Positions 25,186-36,219 are shown, numbered from the stretch's first letter. The stretch is DNA of 64,000 nucleotides from Mesoplasma photuris ATCC 49581 (GCF_000702725.1 NZ_JNJI01000003.1:1-64000); one strand, 5' to 3'. Notes: generated from the sequence alone by a model not told the origin. Numbers and translations: made by a program.

Positions 25186-27037
25186 TGAAAAAAAAATTAG
25201 GACAGACATAAGAAAAACATTAGCCATATTAATTAATTTAATTTTGAGTGATTCTGAATACAAAGAATTAAGTTATGAATTTGAAAACAATAATTTTTAT
25301 ATAAACAAAAAAGGCTATCCTGCAACTTATTTTTATAATGATAATAAGAATGAAGTAAATGCTATTTTCATCACAGAATTATCGGAATTTGATTTTATTG
25401 GAGAATCTGTAAATTTTGTTAATGCAATTAGAGACGGGAGTATAATGCATGATGAAACTTACAAAAAAGACTATGAATTTTTTTCAGACATAATAGAAAA
25501 CGAAGAAGAAAAAAGTTATAAAATAAATATTTTTCTAAATTTAGAAACACCTTTAAATTCTAACGAATTTCAAAAAATAAATGAAAATTTAAATAAACTT
25601 AGAAAAAATAATGAAAATGTAGACTTTATCATAGAAACAACAGAATCTATTAATTTTAAAATCGAAGAAAAAAGCAATATTGAATTTAATGAAAATGAAG
25701 TTCTTTCAATATCTGATATGAAATATAATTTTGATTTTAAAACACCTATTTCGAGTACAGAAAATATTATAAAATTTAATACAAAAACAGAAAAAATATA
25801 TGTTATTCCTATTTCAGCTGCATCTTTAGTATCTAGTTTTAAAAAGTATGGTAATTTAATGTTGGAGAGAAATGTTCGATTTTCTGTTGAATCAAATTCA
25901 TCATCTATCAAAAATGTTGATGAAGGAATAAAGAAGACTATTGAAGAAAATCCAAATGATTTTTTCATGTTGAATAATGGTATAACAATCACTGCTCTCG
26001 GAGACGTTAAGGTTGATGAAGAAAATCATAAAATATCTTTAGAAAAATTCAATATAGTTAATGGAGCTCAAACCTTAACACAACTGTACAAATATTGTAG
26101 TAAAAAAAATAATATCTTTAATTCCAATTTAGTTTCTGAAATATTTATTTTAGCCAAAATAATTTCCCCAATTGATGAATTTTGCGAAGATTTTAACAAA
26201 AAAATAGATCAAATAACAAGGGCTGCAAATAGTCAAAAACCAATTGAACAACGAGATTTTTATTCTAATTCACAAGAAATGCTCGAACTAAGGGAAGAAT
26301 TTAAAAATAATGGTCTTATTTTAGAAATTAAGAGAGGTCAGGATAATGAAAGAATTAAAAAAGAAATAGAATCAATTAGAGGAAAAGATTATATTATTCC
26401 TAAAAATATTGATAACGGTGTTCTTGGACAAAATGTATGTTCTACAATGATAATGCAACCTTATAAATCTTTTCAAATAAAAAAGAAAATTTTCGATGTA
26501 GAATCTAACTATAAACTTATATTCAAAAATAATAAGATTAAAACAAATGATTTTTTGGAAATTTATAAATTTTATAATCATCATGAACAGTTTGTAAAAA
26601 AAATAATGAATACTATAAATTTTAAAAATAATAAAGAATATGAAAATTTTGTTTCGGAATCTAAAACAAAATTGATTGTATATTCTATTTCTATATTTTA
26701 TATAATTTCTGCAAATATCAAAAACATGAAACATGTTTGTGAAAACGGATCTAAATTCATATCGGAAAAAAATGTAATGAATTTTGAAAATCTAGTTTAT
26801 GTTAATTTAGAAAACCCTTCATTAGCTTCAAAAGAATTGATTAGTGAAATTTTTTTAGAAGCATTTAATTTGTTCACTAAAAAAACCGATAATAAAGGTA
26901 AACCCTATACAAAAAGTGCATTTTTCTTTAAAGAAGAAACTTTTTATTCTATAATAGAATCTATTTTAATGCCTAAATTTAAAGGCGAACAAGAATTAAA
27001 AAATAAAATTTCTGATTTACAACAAATTTTTAAATAG
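25157..27037 (+). CDS. AIPR-family abortive-infection protein
   Basis: 626 residues. Two hallmarks of the AIPR family are present: FFMLNNGITITA (about 270-281) and NIVNGAQTLTQL (about 299-310), followed by EQRDFYSNSQ, also seen in the family. The family is linked to abortive phage resistance; the biochemical activity is not established here. I chose ATG 25157 because GGAGG lies 7 nt upstream; in-frame ATG 25136 has no ribosome site. It overlaps the presumed nuclease gene by 29 bp. Confidence 0.85.
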   Translation: MQKFQIMINNEKKIRTDIRKTLAILINLILSDSEYKELSYEFENNNFYINKKGYPATYFYNDNKNEVNAIFITELSEFDFIGESVNFVNAIRDGSIMHDETYKKDYEFFSDIIENEEEKSYKINIFLNLETPLNSNEFQKINENLNKLRKNNENVDFIIETTESINFKIEEKSNIEFNENEVLSISDMKYNFDFKTPISSTENIIKFNTKTEKIYVIPISAASLVSSFKKYGNLMLERNVRFSVESNSSSIKNVDEGIKKTIEENPNDFFMLNNGITITALGDVKVDEENHKISLEKFNIVNGAQTLTQLYKYCSKKNNIFNSNLVSEIFILAKIISPIDEFCEDFNKKIDQITRAANSQKPIEQRDFYSNSQEMLELREEFKNNGLILEIKRGQDNERIKKEIESIRGKDYIIPKNIDNGVLGQNVCSTMIMQPYKSFQIKKKIFDVESNYKLIFKNNKIKTNDFLEIYKFYNHHEQFVKKIMNTINFKNNKEYENFVSESKTKLIVYSISIFYIISANIKNMKHVCENGSKFISEKNVMNFENLVYVNLENPSLASKELISEIFLEAFNLFTKKTDNKGKPYTKSAFFFKEETFYSIIESILMPKFKGEQELKNKISDLQQIFK

Positions 27038-27087
27038 AATACTCAATTTAAAAATTATAATAAAAATATTATTATAAAGGAGCTAAT

Positions 27088-27336
27088 ATGAAAATTCTAA
27101 AAAACGGTCAGGATTTCAATTCTTCGATCATTTCTCAAATTAAATTTAATGAAGATTCTAATCATTTATTAGTTATTTATAAATCTTCAGAAAATAAGGA
27201 ATACGAATATTGTTTAAGAGATAAAAAAATTTGAGAAGAGCTTGTTAAAGCTGAATCTAAGGGAAAATTTATTGCAAGAAGATTGAAAAATAAAAAAGAA
27301 TATAACATATATAAAAATAATTGTGAACACTTATAA
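27088..27336 (+). CDS. Small KTSC-like protein
   Basis: 82 residues with one TGA Trp codon. SSIISQIKFNED...LLVIYKSSENKEYEYCLRDKKIW...AESKGKFIARRLKNK matches the KTSC domain pattern, a small beta-rich domain often found near DNA-processing or phage genes, function unknown. AAAGGAG precedes ATG 27088. It lies 50 bp after the AIPR gene and may be the last member of that defence operon. Confidence 0.65.
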
Positions 27337-27414
27337 AATAAGAAAAATAATATATATTTTCAAATTACAAAAATGCATAATTGAGATTATTTCTATATTT
27401 TATTTTTCATTAGA

Positions 27415-27420
27415 TATAAT
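27415..27420 (+). promoter_or_regulatory. Likely -10 box for the RpiR gene of module 2
   Basis: TATAAT, 20 bp upstream of ATG 27441. No clear -35 at standard spacing. Confidence 0.4.
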
Positions 27421-27440
27421 AAAAAATAAGAGGAAAAATC

Positions 27441-28184
27441 ATGGATATAATTCTTAAAAGAATAAATAAAATCATTGCTGATGGTACAAACGGAGATACT
27501 AATGTATCAATTGCAAAATTTATTTTAGATAATTTAAATTATGTTTCTGCACATAAAACATCTGAAATTGCAGATAAATGTAATGTGGCACCCTCATCAA
27601 TTATTAGATTTTGCAAAATTATTGGTTTGGAAGGAATTAACGAACTTAAATTTATAATTAAAAAATCAAGAGATAGCATAAAATTAAGTATGGAATATGA
27701 TGAATATTTTGAAAAATATTTAATTGCAAAAAATAATTCAGCAGCACTACTAAATGAAAATTTTTTAGATATTAGAGAAAACATAATTAGAATGTTTGCT
27801 AAAAAAAGAAATATTCATATTTTTTGTTTTAATATAGCTTTTTTTGCTACAAAAGGATTTGTTCAAAGGATGAGAAAAAAGCAATATAGTATTTTTTTAG
27901 AAGATGATATTTCATCAATTCAATCTTATATTGATGTTGTTAAAGAAGAGGATTTAGTAATTTTTGTGTCACTTTCTGGAGAAAATCATCTTCTTGAAGG
28001 TTTTTCAAAAAGCCTAGAAAATAAATGTGAAACATTTGCAATATTGGGAAAAGATACCGAATTTAAAAATGTTGTAGATGAATATTTTATTTTAGAAAAT
28101 ACTGAAGAAGAATTTTGAGACCTATTTTCTATAAGATCACAAACTCTTCAACAATTTTGAGATTATGTATTTCTTGAATCATAA
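27441..28184 (+). CDS. RpiR-family regulator (module 2)
   Basis: 247 residues. HTH_6 domain with CNVAPSSIIRFCKIIGLEG in the first 75 residues; the SIS half (about 105-240) has HIFCFNIAFFATKGF and FVSLSGENHLL. It precedes the fructose-type PTS and MalY-type enzyme, separated by a terminator, and is the likely local regulator. Confidence 0.87.
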
Positions 28185-28214
28185 AATCCATTCCAGTTTT
28201 GGGAATGGATTTTT
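28183..28214 (+). terminator. Terminator after the module 2 regulator
   Basis: AAATCCATTCC pairs with GGAATGGATTT, then T. Confidence 0.85.
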
Positions 28215-28266
28215 AAATGTACAATCTTTATTGTTCATAATTTATAAAACATATTAAATAAAATTA

Positions 28267-28285
28267 GAAATAAATTATTTATTTC
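28267..28285. promoter_or_regulatory. Perfect 19-bp palindrome before the fructose-type PTS gene
   Basis: GAAATAAATTATTTATTTC is symmetric at all nine arm positions and lies between a possible promoter (TTGTTC 28231, TTAAAT 28254) and the AGGAGG of the PTS gene. It is a candidate operator for the RpiR protein encoded next door. Confidence 0.4.
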
Positions 28286-28301
28286 GAACATAGGAGGTTA
28301 T

Positions 28302-30401
28302 ATGTCTAATTTCAAATATGGATCTAAAATTTTTAATGAAAATTTGATAATAATCGATTCTGAATCTAAAACAAAAGAAGAAGCACTTCATGAGCTTTCT
28401 GTTTTAGGTAAAGAAAACGGTGTAGTTTTAAAAATTTCTGATTTAGAAAATGGATTTAAAGCTAGAGAACTTGAAGGTTCTACTGGTTTAGAAGACGGTT
28501 TTGCTATTCCTCATGCAAGAATTTCTCAAATTAAAGAAGCGAGAATTGCTTTTATTCGTTTTAAAGAAGAAATCGAATGAGAAACACTTGATAATAGCAA
28601 AGTCAAAGTAGCAATTGCATTAATGGTTCCTGATGATGATAATTCAAAAGAACATATTACATTAATGTCAAAAGTTGCTCAAAAACTTATCGAACAAGAA
28701 ATAAAAGATAACTTAAAAAAAGAAGTAAATGTAGAAAAAATAATTGATCTACTTTTCAATGAAGAACCTATAAAGAGAGATGAAAAACAAACTGAAAAAC
28801 AAGGATATCTAATTGCTATCACAGGTTGTCCAGCCGGAGTTGCTCATACTTATATGTCTGCTAAAAAAATTGCAGATTATGCTACAGAAAAAGGATGACA
28901 AGTAAAAGTTGAAAAACAAGGTGCTAACGGGATCGAAGATAGATTAACTTCTGATGATGTTAAAAATGCGAACGCATTATTAATTTCTGCTGATATTAAT
29001 CCTAGGGATATAGAGAGATTTGAAAATATTCCTACAATTAGAACATCGGTCGCAGAACCTCTACATGATATGGATAATATTTGAAATAAAATAATTAATA
29101 TTAAACAAAATGTAGATGATCAAAAAATTCCTACAAATCAAAATGCTTCAAAAGAAGAGTCTTTAAATTTTAAAGCAAAATTTAGAAAAGAAGCAAAATC
29201 CTTAAAAGATGCTATTCTTACAGGTATTAGTTTTGTTGTTCCAGTAATTGTTGCAGGAACAACCATTGTAGCATTGATTACCATTATTACTCAAATTGCT
29301 GGAGCAGATAATATTGCTCAAAATGCAAATTGATTAAATGAATTATCTAGTGTTGCTGGTCAGTCATTGAGTGTTTTATTAGCACCAATATTAGCAGCTT
29401 ATATTGCTTATGCGATGGCTGATAAACCTGGTTTATTCCCGGGATTCTTAGGTGGACTTGCATGTAATAATATTGTCAGACAAAAATCGATTATTATTGA
29501 TGGTGAAGAAACTATAGTTGATGTGGTTAACGGATTAGGTTTCTTAGGAGGTCTAATAGTTGGTATACTTGTTGGTTATATGATGATTGCATTTAAAAAA
29601 TGAATGGTAAGTAAAAAATTCCAATCAGTTTTAACTTGATTCGTGTATCCTGTATTGTCTTCATTAATTATTATTTCATTAGTATTATTTGGTATTGGAA
29701 CTCCGATTGCAATTGTGGTTGAAGCAATTTTTGACGGCTTAACTAAATTGCAAGAATCTGGATTTGCAGCAATTGCTGGAATCATAGTTGGAATGCTTTG
29801 TGTATTTGATTTAGGTGGTCCAATGAATAAAGTGGCTTGAGCATTTGGATTTGCTTCCTTTACACAAGCTCAAGCAACTGGAAATATGGCTTTATTAGTA
29901 CCATATACAGCCTTTTGAGCTGCAGGAATCGGTACTGGATGAACAACTACATTAGTTACTACTTTAGGTAGAAAATGATGTACAAAAGAAGAAAAAGATG
30001 CCGGTAAAATTTCTTGAGTTATGTCATCTTTAGGAATAACTGAAGGAAGTATTCCATTAATGCTTTCTGATCCATTTAAAGTAATTCCAGGATTCTTAGT
30101 TGGAGGAGCAGTTTCAGGTGGATTAACATATGCACTAGGTTTAGGTTCAACAATTACAGGTGGAGGATTTATAACTGTTGCTGGTGTTACTTCAATTACT
30201 GGATCAATGGCTGTGTGAGCTGCAATATTAGCATTCATAGGTATTGCTATATTGGGTTCATTAATTTCAACAGCAATTATTATCGGATTGAAAGCACTAG
30301 GAGCAAATCCTGAACTAGAAGAAAAAATTAAAATCAAAACTGTTAAAGTTTTAACATTTGGTAAAGTTAATTTACCTAAAAAACAAAATAAAATTAAATA
30401 A
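28302..30401 (+). CDS. Fructose-family PTS EIIABC permease
   Basis: 699 residues, domain order A-B-C. EIIA phosphohistidine H71 is in FAIPHARI; EIIB phosphocysteine C176 is in ITGCPAGVAHTYMSA; EIIC runs from about residue 300 with ADKPGLFPGFLGG and FDLGGPMNKVAWAFG, typical of fructose permeases. It would import and phosphorylate a fructose-like substrate. No 1-phosphofructokinase accompanies it; instead a MalY-type enzyme and RidA follow, so the substrate may not be plain fructose (inference). Promoter region carries a palindrome. Confidence 0.9.
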
Positions 30402-30417
30402 AAATAGGAGGTGTTTT

Positions 30418-31593
30418 ATGGATAAAAAATTCGAAACAGCAGTTAATAGAGAAAATAGTTTAGAAAGAAAGTCTGATAAAAAGTATCTTTCAAATAACTA
30501 TCCAGTTAGTTTAGATAAAAAAATTATTAATAGTTCAATTGCTGATCTTAATTTTGAAACACCTTACGAAATTTGTGAAGCTATCAAAAAAAGAGCTAAT
30601 ATTAGAAGTTTTAGTTATACATATATTAGTGACGATAGTCTTTCAGCAATTCAAAGTTGATACAAAAATGAACACAAATCAGATATAAATTTAACTGAAA
30701 TAAAATTGGTTCATGGAACTGTTAATGCAATGTATCAAATAGTGCAAAGTTTTACTAATGTTGGAGATTCAATACTTATTCAAACTCCGATCTACGAACC
30801 TTTTGCTAGATGTATTTTACATAATGATAGAAAAATCGTTGAAAATAAATTAATTTTTGAAAATAACACATACAAAATTGATTTCAAAAAACTAGAAGCA
30901 TCAATCAAAGAAAACAATATTAAATTATTTTTATTCTGTAATCCTCATAATCCTGGTGGTAAAAATTGAAACAATGAAGATTTAAAAGAAATTATCGATA
31001 TTTGTTTAAGAAATAATGTAATATTATTTTCTGATGAAGTTCATAGTGATTTAGATTATTCGAATAATTTTACAACCTTATTAAAATATAAAGAAATACA
31101 TAAATTATTAATAATTGCCAATTCGCCTAACAAACCGTTCAATCTTGGGGGATTAAAAGGATCTTACTTAGTAATAAAAAATCCTAATTTAAAAAAAATA
31201 ATTGATCAAAATTATGAAAAGAATTCATTAACTTCTCCAAATGTTTTTTTACAACCAGCCATTATTGAAGCATACACAAATCCTAATGTTAAGAAATGAT
31301 TAGATGATCTTAAAGATATTATGAAAAGTAATTTTGAGTTTTTTAAATCAGAAACATCTGAAATGAAATTTGAAATTTTTGAGAGCGAATCTTCATATTT
31401 ACCATGAATAAAATTTAATTACGAAATTACAGATGAAGAATTTAAACAAGCTTGTTTTAAAGAAAATTTAATTTTTAATTTCTATGATAATTTTTATGGC
31501 GCTGAAAGAAAATGGTTTAGATTGAATACTGGTTGTCCAAGAGAAGAAATTGAGTTAACAATAAAAATATTAAAAAATATTTTTGAAAAATAG
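30418..31593 (+). CDS. MalY/PatB-type PLP enzyme (module 2)
   Basis: 391 residues. Same architecture as the module 1 enzyme but strongly diverged: SIADLNFETP, NPHNPGGK, SDEVHSD, PLP lysine K239 in NSPNKPFNLGG, and FRLNTGCP. AGGAGG precedes ATG 30418, 16 bp after the PTS gene. The E. coli malXY operon is a precedent for a PTS permease coupled to a MalY C-S lyase. Actual substrate unknown. Confidence 0.82.
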
Positions 31594-31603
31594 AAAGAAA
31601 AAT

Positions 31604-31981
31604 ATGAAAGTAATTAATACAAAAAATGCACCTCAAGCAATTGGTCCATACGTACAAGCTATAAAAATTGAAAATGGTACTTTATATACTTCTGGTCAAT
31701 TAGGATTGAACCCAGAAACTATGAAATTACCTGAAACAATCGAAGAACAAACAAGAAATATTTTCAGTAATATAGATGCTATTTTAGCTGAAGCTGGATA
31801 TACTAAAAATGATGTTATAAAAACATTAGTTCTTTTAGACGATCTAAATAATTTTTCTAAATGTAATGAAATTTATGCAGAATATTTTGATAAAAATAAA
31901 CCAGCAAGAAGCGCATTTCAGGTAGCTGCATTACCTATGAATGCTAAAATAGAAATTGAATTCATAGCCTTTAAAAAATAA
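31604..31981 (+). CDS. RidA/YjgF enamine-imine deaminase (copy 2)
   Basis: 125 residues with GPYVQA, TSGQLGLN and PARSAFQVAALP. It starts 10 bp after the MalY-type gene. An in-frame TTG 21 bp upstream lies inside that gene and lacks a ribosome site. Expected to clear 2-aminoacrylate made by its neighbour. Close in sequence to the next RidA gene. Confidence 0.93.
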   Translation: MKVINTKNAPQAIGPYVQAIKIENGTLYTSGQLGLNPETMKLPETIEEQTRNIFSNIDAILAEAGYTKNDVIKTLVLLDDLNNFSKCNEIYAEYFDKNKPARSAFQVAALPMNAKIEIEFIAFKK

Positions 31982-31991
31982 ATCATTTTCT

Positions 31992-32031
31992 ATTATGCAA
32001 AAAAATTGTTTTATTATTTTTTATAGCGCAA
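31992..32031. promoter_or_regulatory. 40-bp shared regulatory element, copy A
   Basis: ATTATGCAA, 4 nt, ATTGTT, 15 nt, GCGCAA. The same words with identical spacing occur at 33354-33393 in front of the divergent rpiR/MalY pair of module 3. It lies 50 bp upstream of the third RidA gene, suggesting that gene belongs to the module 3 regulon. Confidence 0.6.
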
Positions 32032-32081
32032 CAATTAAATATAAATTTATAAATTATTAAAATATTTATATAGGAGAAAAT

Positions 32082-32456
32082 ATGAAAATAATCAATACAA
32101 ATAAAGCGCCTGGAGCTGTAGGTCCCTATGTACAAGGTATTCAAATAGAAAATGGAACATTATATTTATCTGGTCAGTTAGGTTTAGATTATAAAACTAT
32201 GAAAATGCCAGAGACTATTGAAGAACAAACTGTAAATAGTTTAAAAAATATTGAACAAATTTTGAATGAGGCTGGATATAAAAAAGAAAATATTATTAAA
32301 ACATTAGTATTATTAGATGATATAAATGATTTTGCAAAAGTTAATGTTATTTATTCTGATTTCTTCGGAAATCACAAACCAGCTAGAAGTGCATTTCAAG
32401 TTGGAGCATTACCATTAAAAGGAAAAATTGAAATAGAAGTAATTGCATATAAATAA
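32082..32456 (+). CDS. RidA/YjgF enamine-imine deaminase (copy 3)
   Basis: 124 residues, very similar to the copy just upstream (shared GPYVQ, IENGTLY, SGQLGL, PETIEEQT, KTLVLLDD), so a tandem duplicate. It retains PARSAFQVGALP. A 100-bp gap containing a regulatory element separates it from copy 2, implying its own promoter. AGGAG precedes the ATG. Converges on the module 3 rpiR gene with a shared terminator. Confidence 0.93.
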   Translation: MKIINTNKAPGAVGPYVQGIQIENGTLYLSGQLGLDYKTMKMPETIEEQTVNSLKNIEQILNEAGYKKENIIKTLVLLDDINDFAKVNVIYSDFFGNHKPARSAFQVGALPLKGKIEIEVIAYK

Positions 32457-32480
32457 AAAAAACCATTTCTGGTTTTTTTA
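32455..32480. terminator. Bidirectional terminator between ridA copy 3 and rpiR
   Basis: AAAAAACC-ATTTCT-GGTTTTTT works on both strands between two convergent genes; it overlaps the stop codon of the minus-strand gene. Confidence 0.85.
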
Positions 32481-33335
32481 TTTGTTAAATTTATAATTAT
32501 ATTGTTTTCAAGATTTTGATGTTTCAGCAAAAGAGATAACGGCTTCTTTTTTATTTAAACCTAATCTATTAGAAATAGAATCAATTAATAAATTTGTAAT
32601 AACTAATAGAGATATTTTTGAGTTAAGTGAGTAAAAATCGTCATCCTTGTGCATTGTTTTTAACAATATTTTATGTTTTGCATTTTTATAATATTCGCTC
32701 TTAGAAGATGAAGTAATTAGTATAATGTCTATATTTCTTGCTTTTAATTCATCTTGAATAAAACATATTTCTTTTGTTGTTAACGTTTTACTAATTATTA
32801 TTCATATGCTATCTTGTACATCTTCTTTTTTATATTGACTGAATACTTTTAATGCATCATAAAAATTTTCTAAATTATATGAATTAATTTTCATATCTCT
32901 GAAATATTTGTTTAGTTGATTACACATATATTCAGAAAAACCAATTCCATATAGATATATGGTTTTTCCAGAAGTTATTTCATCTATTATCAAATCAATT
33001 TCTGCTGGATTTATATTATTCAAAGTCTCATCTATTGCAAATTTATTTTGAAATTTAAAGTTATTTATCAATTCTTCAATTTTATCATAATGATCTAAAT
33101 GTTTTATATCTTTAATTTCTTCAACTTTATAAAGGATGTTATCTCTAAAATCTTTATAACTTTTATATCCCATTCTAATTACTGCACGGGATACGGAAGA
33201 TGCATTTACAAAAAGCAAATCAGCAATTTGATTAATCGTTTTATCTTTGAAAATTTCGGGATTTTCATTTACTAGTTCTATAATTCTATATTCAGTAGTA
33301 TCTTTTTTAAATTTTTCATTAAGTAATATTTTCAT
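32478..33335 (-). CDS. RpiR-family regulator (module 3)
   Basis: 285 residues on the minus strand. HTH_6 domain with INQIADLLFVNASSVSRAVIRMGYKSYKDF; SIS part with YLYGIGFSEY and a following IIISKTLTTKEI in which the Trp before it is TGA. I chose the ATG at 33335 because GGAG lies 8 nt upstream; an in-frame TTG at 33362 has none. Divergent from the MalY-type gene, with the 40-bp element between them. Confidence 0.86.
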
Positions 33336-33353
33336 GTTTTGTTCTCCAAGTTC

Positions 33354-33393
33354 ATTATGCAATTAAATTGTTAAAAAAACAACAAAGGCGCAA
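33354..33393. promoter_or_regulatory. 40-bp shared regulatory element, copy B
   Basis: ATTATGCAA, 4 nt, ATTGTT, 15 nt, GCGCAA in the divergent promoter region of the module 3 regulator and MalY-type gene. It includes the 11-bp palindrome CAATTAAATTG. Matches copy A at 31992-32031 in words and spacing. Confidence 0.6.
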
Positions 33394-33445
33394 ATGAGTT
33401 ATAAAAAAAAGCTTTTTCATATAATAAAAATGAAAGGAGGTAATT

Positions 33446-34612
33446 ATGGAAAAATTAGATAGAAAAAATAGTTATGATAGAAAATGAAATATGGAACATT
33501 TGCGAGAGAAATATCATGTAGAAGATAATGTCATACCTAATCATGTTGCTGATTTCGATTATCCAACACCAGAATTTATTTTCGACCAGATAAAAGAAAG
33601 ATGTAATTTTAAATCTTTAAGTTATTTTTCAGTAGATGAAGAATTTTATGATGCATTTAAATTTTGATATAAAGAAATGAAAAATATAGAAATTGAAAAA
33701 GGATGAATAAATTATTCATACGGTGTTTTCTTTTCTATGGCAGCTATTTTAAATACGAAAACAAACATAGGTGATTCAATTTTGATAAACACTCCATGTT
33801 ATAGTCCTTTTGTTAGAGTTTGTTTATTAAATGATAGAAAACCAATTATGAATAAATTAATTTTAAAAAATAATAAATATGAATTGGATTTGTATCAAAT
33901 TGAAAAAGATATCATCGAAAACAATATTAAGTTATTTTTATTTTGTAACCCATTAAATCCAACGGGAAGACTTTGAACACTAGAAGAATTAAATGCAATT
34001 GCTTCAATATGTAAAAAACATAATGTTATTTTAGTTTCTGATGAAGTGCATGGAGATTTAGTATCTTATAAAGAAGGATTTAATACAGTTTTGAAAACTA
34101 ATGAAGAATATAAAAATAATGTAATAGTTTTTTCATCAGCTACAAAAGCCTTTAACATTGGTGGAATGTCTAGTTCTTATATGATATCTAAAAATATTGA
34201 TTTGCTTAAAGAACTTTGAAGCTATCAAGAAAAAATATGATTAGGAAATTCAAATGTATTTGGTGTGGAAGTTATGAAAGCTGCATATACTCAAAAAGGA
34301 ATCGAATGATCTAAAGAGATGTCGGTACATCATAATAATATGTTTGAATTGACTAAAAAATTCGTTGAAGAAAATGATTTGCCCTTGAAAGTATTGGATT
34401 TACATGCTGGCTTCTGTGTTTCGGTTGTAGTTGAAAAACACTTATCTGAATTAGAAAAATATAAAAAGGAATTTATTAAAAATGGTTTACTAGTTAGGTT
34501 TAGCAATGAATTCTATGACTACGATAATTTCTGATTTAGAATCATATTATCAACTGACGAAAAAACTATAAAAGAAATATTAGAACGAATTAAAAAAGTT
34601 TTTAAAAAATAG
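33446..34612 (+). CDS. MalY/PatB-type PLP enzyme (module 3)
   Basis: 388 residues. HVADFDYPTP, NPLNPTGR, SDEVHGD, PLP lysine K234 in SSATKAFNIGG, and FRIILST mark the same fold family as the two other copies, again well diverged. AGGAGG precedes ATG 33446. The EIIC gene begins 8 bp after its stop, so enzyme and permease are co-transcribed. Confidence 0.82.
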
Positions 34613-34620
34613 GAGGAAAA

Positions 34621-36219
34621 ATGTCTGATTTAAAAAATACAACTCCTAACGACAATAAGAAAAAGGTTAAGAAATTTGTCGGAAAAAGAGGAAAAAATTC
34701 GGAAAAAAAACTGAGTCAAAAAATCGAAGATACAATGCTACCGATTTTTGCAAAAGTTGGTTCATTTCCGATATTGGTTACAATTAGAGATGCGTTTGCT
34801 TTAATGATTCCAGTTATCATAGCAGGATCATTAGGTATTCTTGGTAGTGCGTTTTTATTTGGTGGTGGAGCTACAGGGTCATCACTTTCAACCTCAGTTA
34901 TTGGTTGAATTGCTAAATGATCTGGATTTGTAGAAACTTCTACAGGAGATGGTGGAACTACTTTATGAGCATTACAAGGTGCGTTCGCTGATGTTGCTGA
35001 TATTGGTAACAAATTATTTTCAATCATCAATACTGCGACAATGGGAGCATTAAGTTTATATGCATCATTCTTCATTGCTTGAAGATGGGCTGCTCTTAAG
35101 GATTCTCAAAATCCAATTTTAGCTGGACTAACAGGTTTGGCTTCATTCCTTATAATCACAGAAGTAAATCCTTTCTTCTTTGATGCAACAGGATTATTAG
35201 CAACATTATTAATTTCTTTTATTACTTCTCAATTATTTATTATTTTTGAAAGAAGTAAAAAGATTCAAATTAAATTACCTTCATCAGTTCCACCAACTGT
35301 TTCAAAGGGTTTTGCCGCACTATTCCCAATTGTGTTTGTATTATTAATTGTTGCATCACTAAATACTATTGCTTGATCAATTGGTTTATATGCTAATTTA
35401 GATATTGAATCTAAAGGTGAAGTAGTATTCGCTGCAGGAGAATATGGTTTTGCAGGTTTATTTTTTAGATTTATATCTGCTCCATTCTTAGCTTTTGCTT
35501 CATCATCAAGTGGTGGTTTAGGAATTGGAATGTTCTATATTTCAATGTATGGGTTATTCTGATTCTTCGGAATTCACGGTGGAAATGTTCTGAATGGGGT
35601 TTTTTACCCAGTTTGATTCGGACTTATTTCAACAAATGCACAAGCTATTGCGGATGGAATGTCTGCAACAGATCCATCATTGGCGGTATTTAATATGGCA
35701 TTTTGAGAAACATATGTCATGACAACAGGTTGAGGAATAACGGGAGCTATGGTTCTTGGAACAATAATTTTTTCAAAACAACAGAAATATAAAGAATTAA
35801 ATAAAATTTGTGGTCCAGCAGCTATATTTAATATTAATGAACCAGTTACTTTTGGATATCCATTGATGTTAAATCCTATTCTGGGACTGGCCGCTATTCC
35901 AGTAATGCCTATTTTCACAATAGTGGCATGATTATTTGTAGGTCCTCTAGGACTAGTATCTAAATCTTATATTTATGCTCCATGAACAATGCCTGTTGGT
36001 ATTGGAGCATTATTCTCATCTGGAATGGATTGAAAAGCAGCGGTTCTAGCTATAGGAATATTTGTTGGAGCATTCATATACTATATTCCATTCATTTTAA
36101 TTAATGAAAAATATGAAAATAAATTAGCGGCAGCAGCATTAAGTAAGCAAGAACCTAAAGAAAGTATTTCTAAGGAAGCTGAAGATATTTTTGCAGCAGC
36201 AGCAAAGAAAGGTAAATAA
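34621..36219 (+). CDS. Lactose/cellobiose-family PTS EIIC permease
   Basis: 532 residues, about ten hydrophobic segments. FAKVGSFPILVTIRDAFALMIPVIIAGS at the N-terminal side, FFGIHGGNV, and FNINEPVTFGYPLMLNP are signatures of lactose/cellobiose EIIC proteins. A Lys-rich N-terminus and an Ala-rich C-terminal tail flank the membrane part. The stop overlaps the EIIA start by one base (TAATG). Confidence 0.92.

Noticed and set aside
33336-33362. TTG 33362 as start of the module 3 RpiR gene
   Set aside because: No ribosome site; it lies inside the regulatory element, and ATG 33335 has GGAG at good spacing.
32802-33362. Aminotransferase, RidA and PTS cluster as a single long operon
   Set aside because: The minus-strand rpiR gene, the bidirectional terminator and the 40-bp element split it into at least three transcription units.
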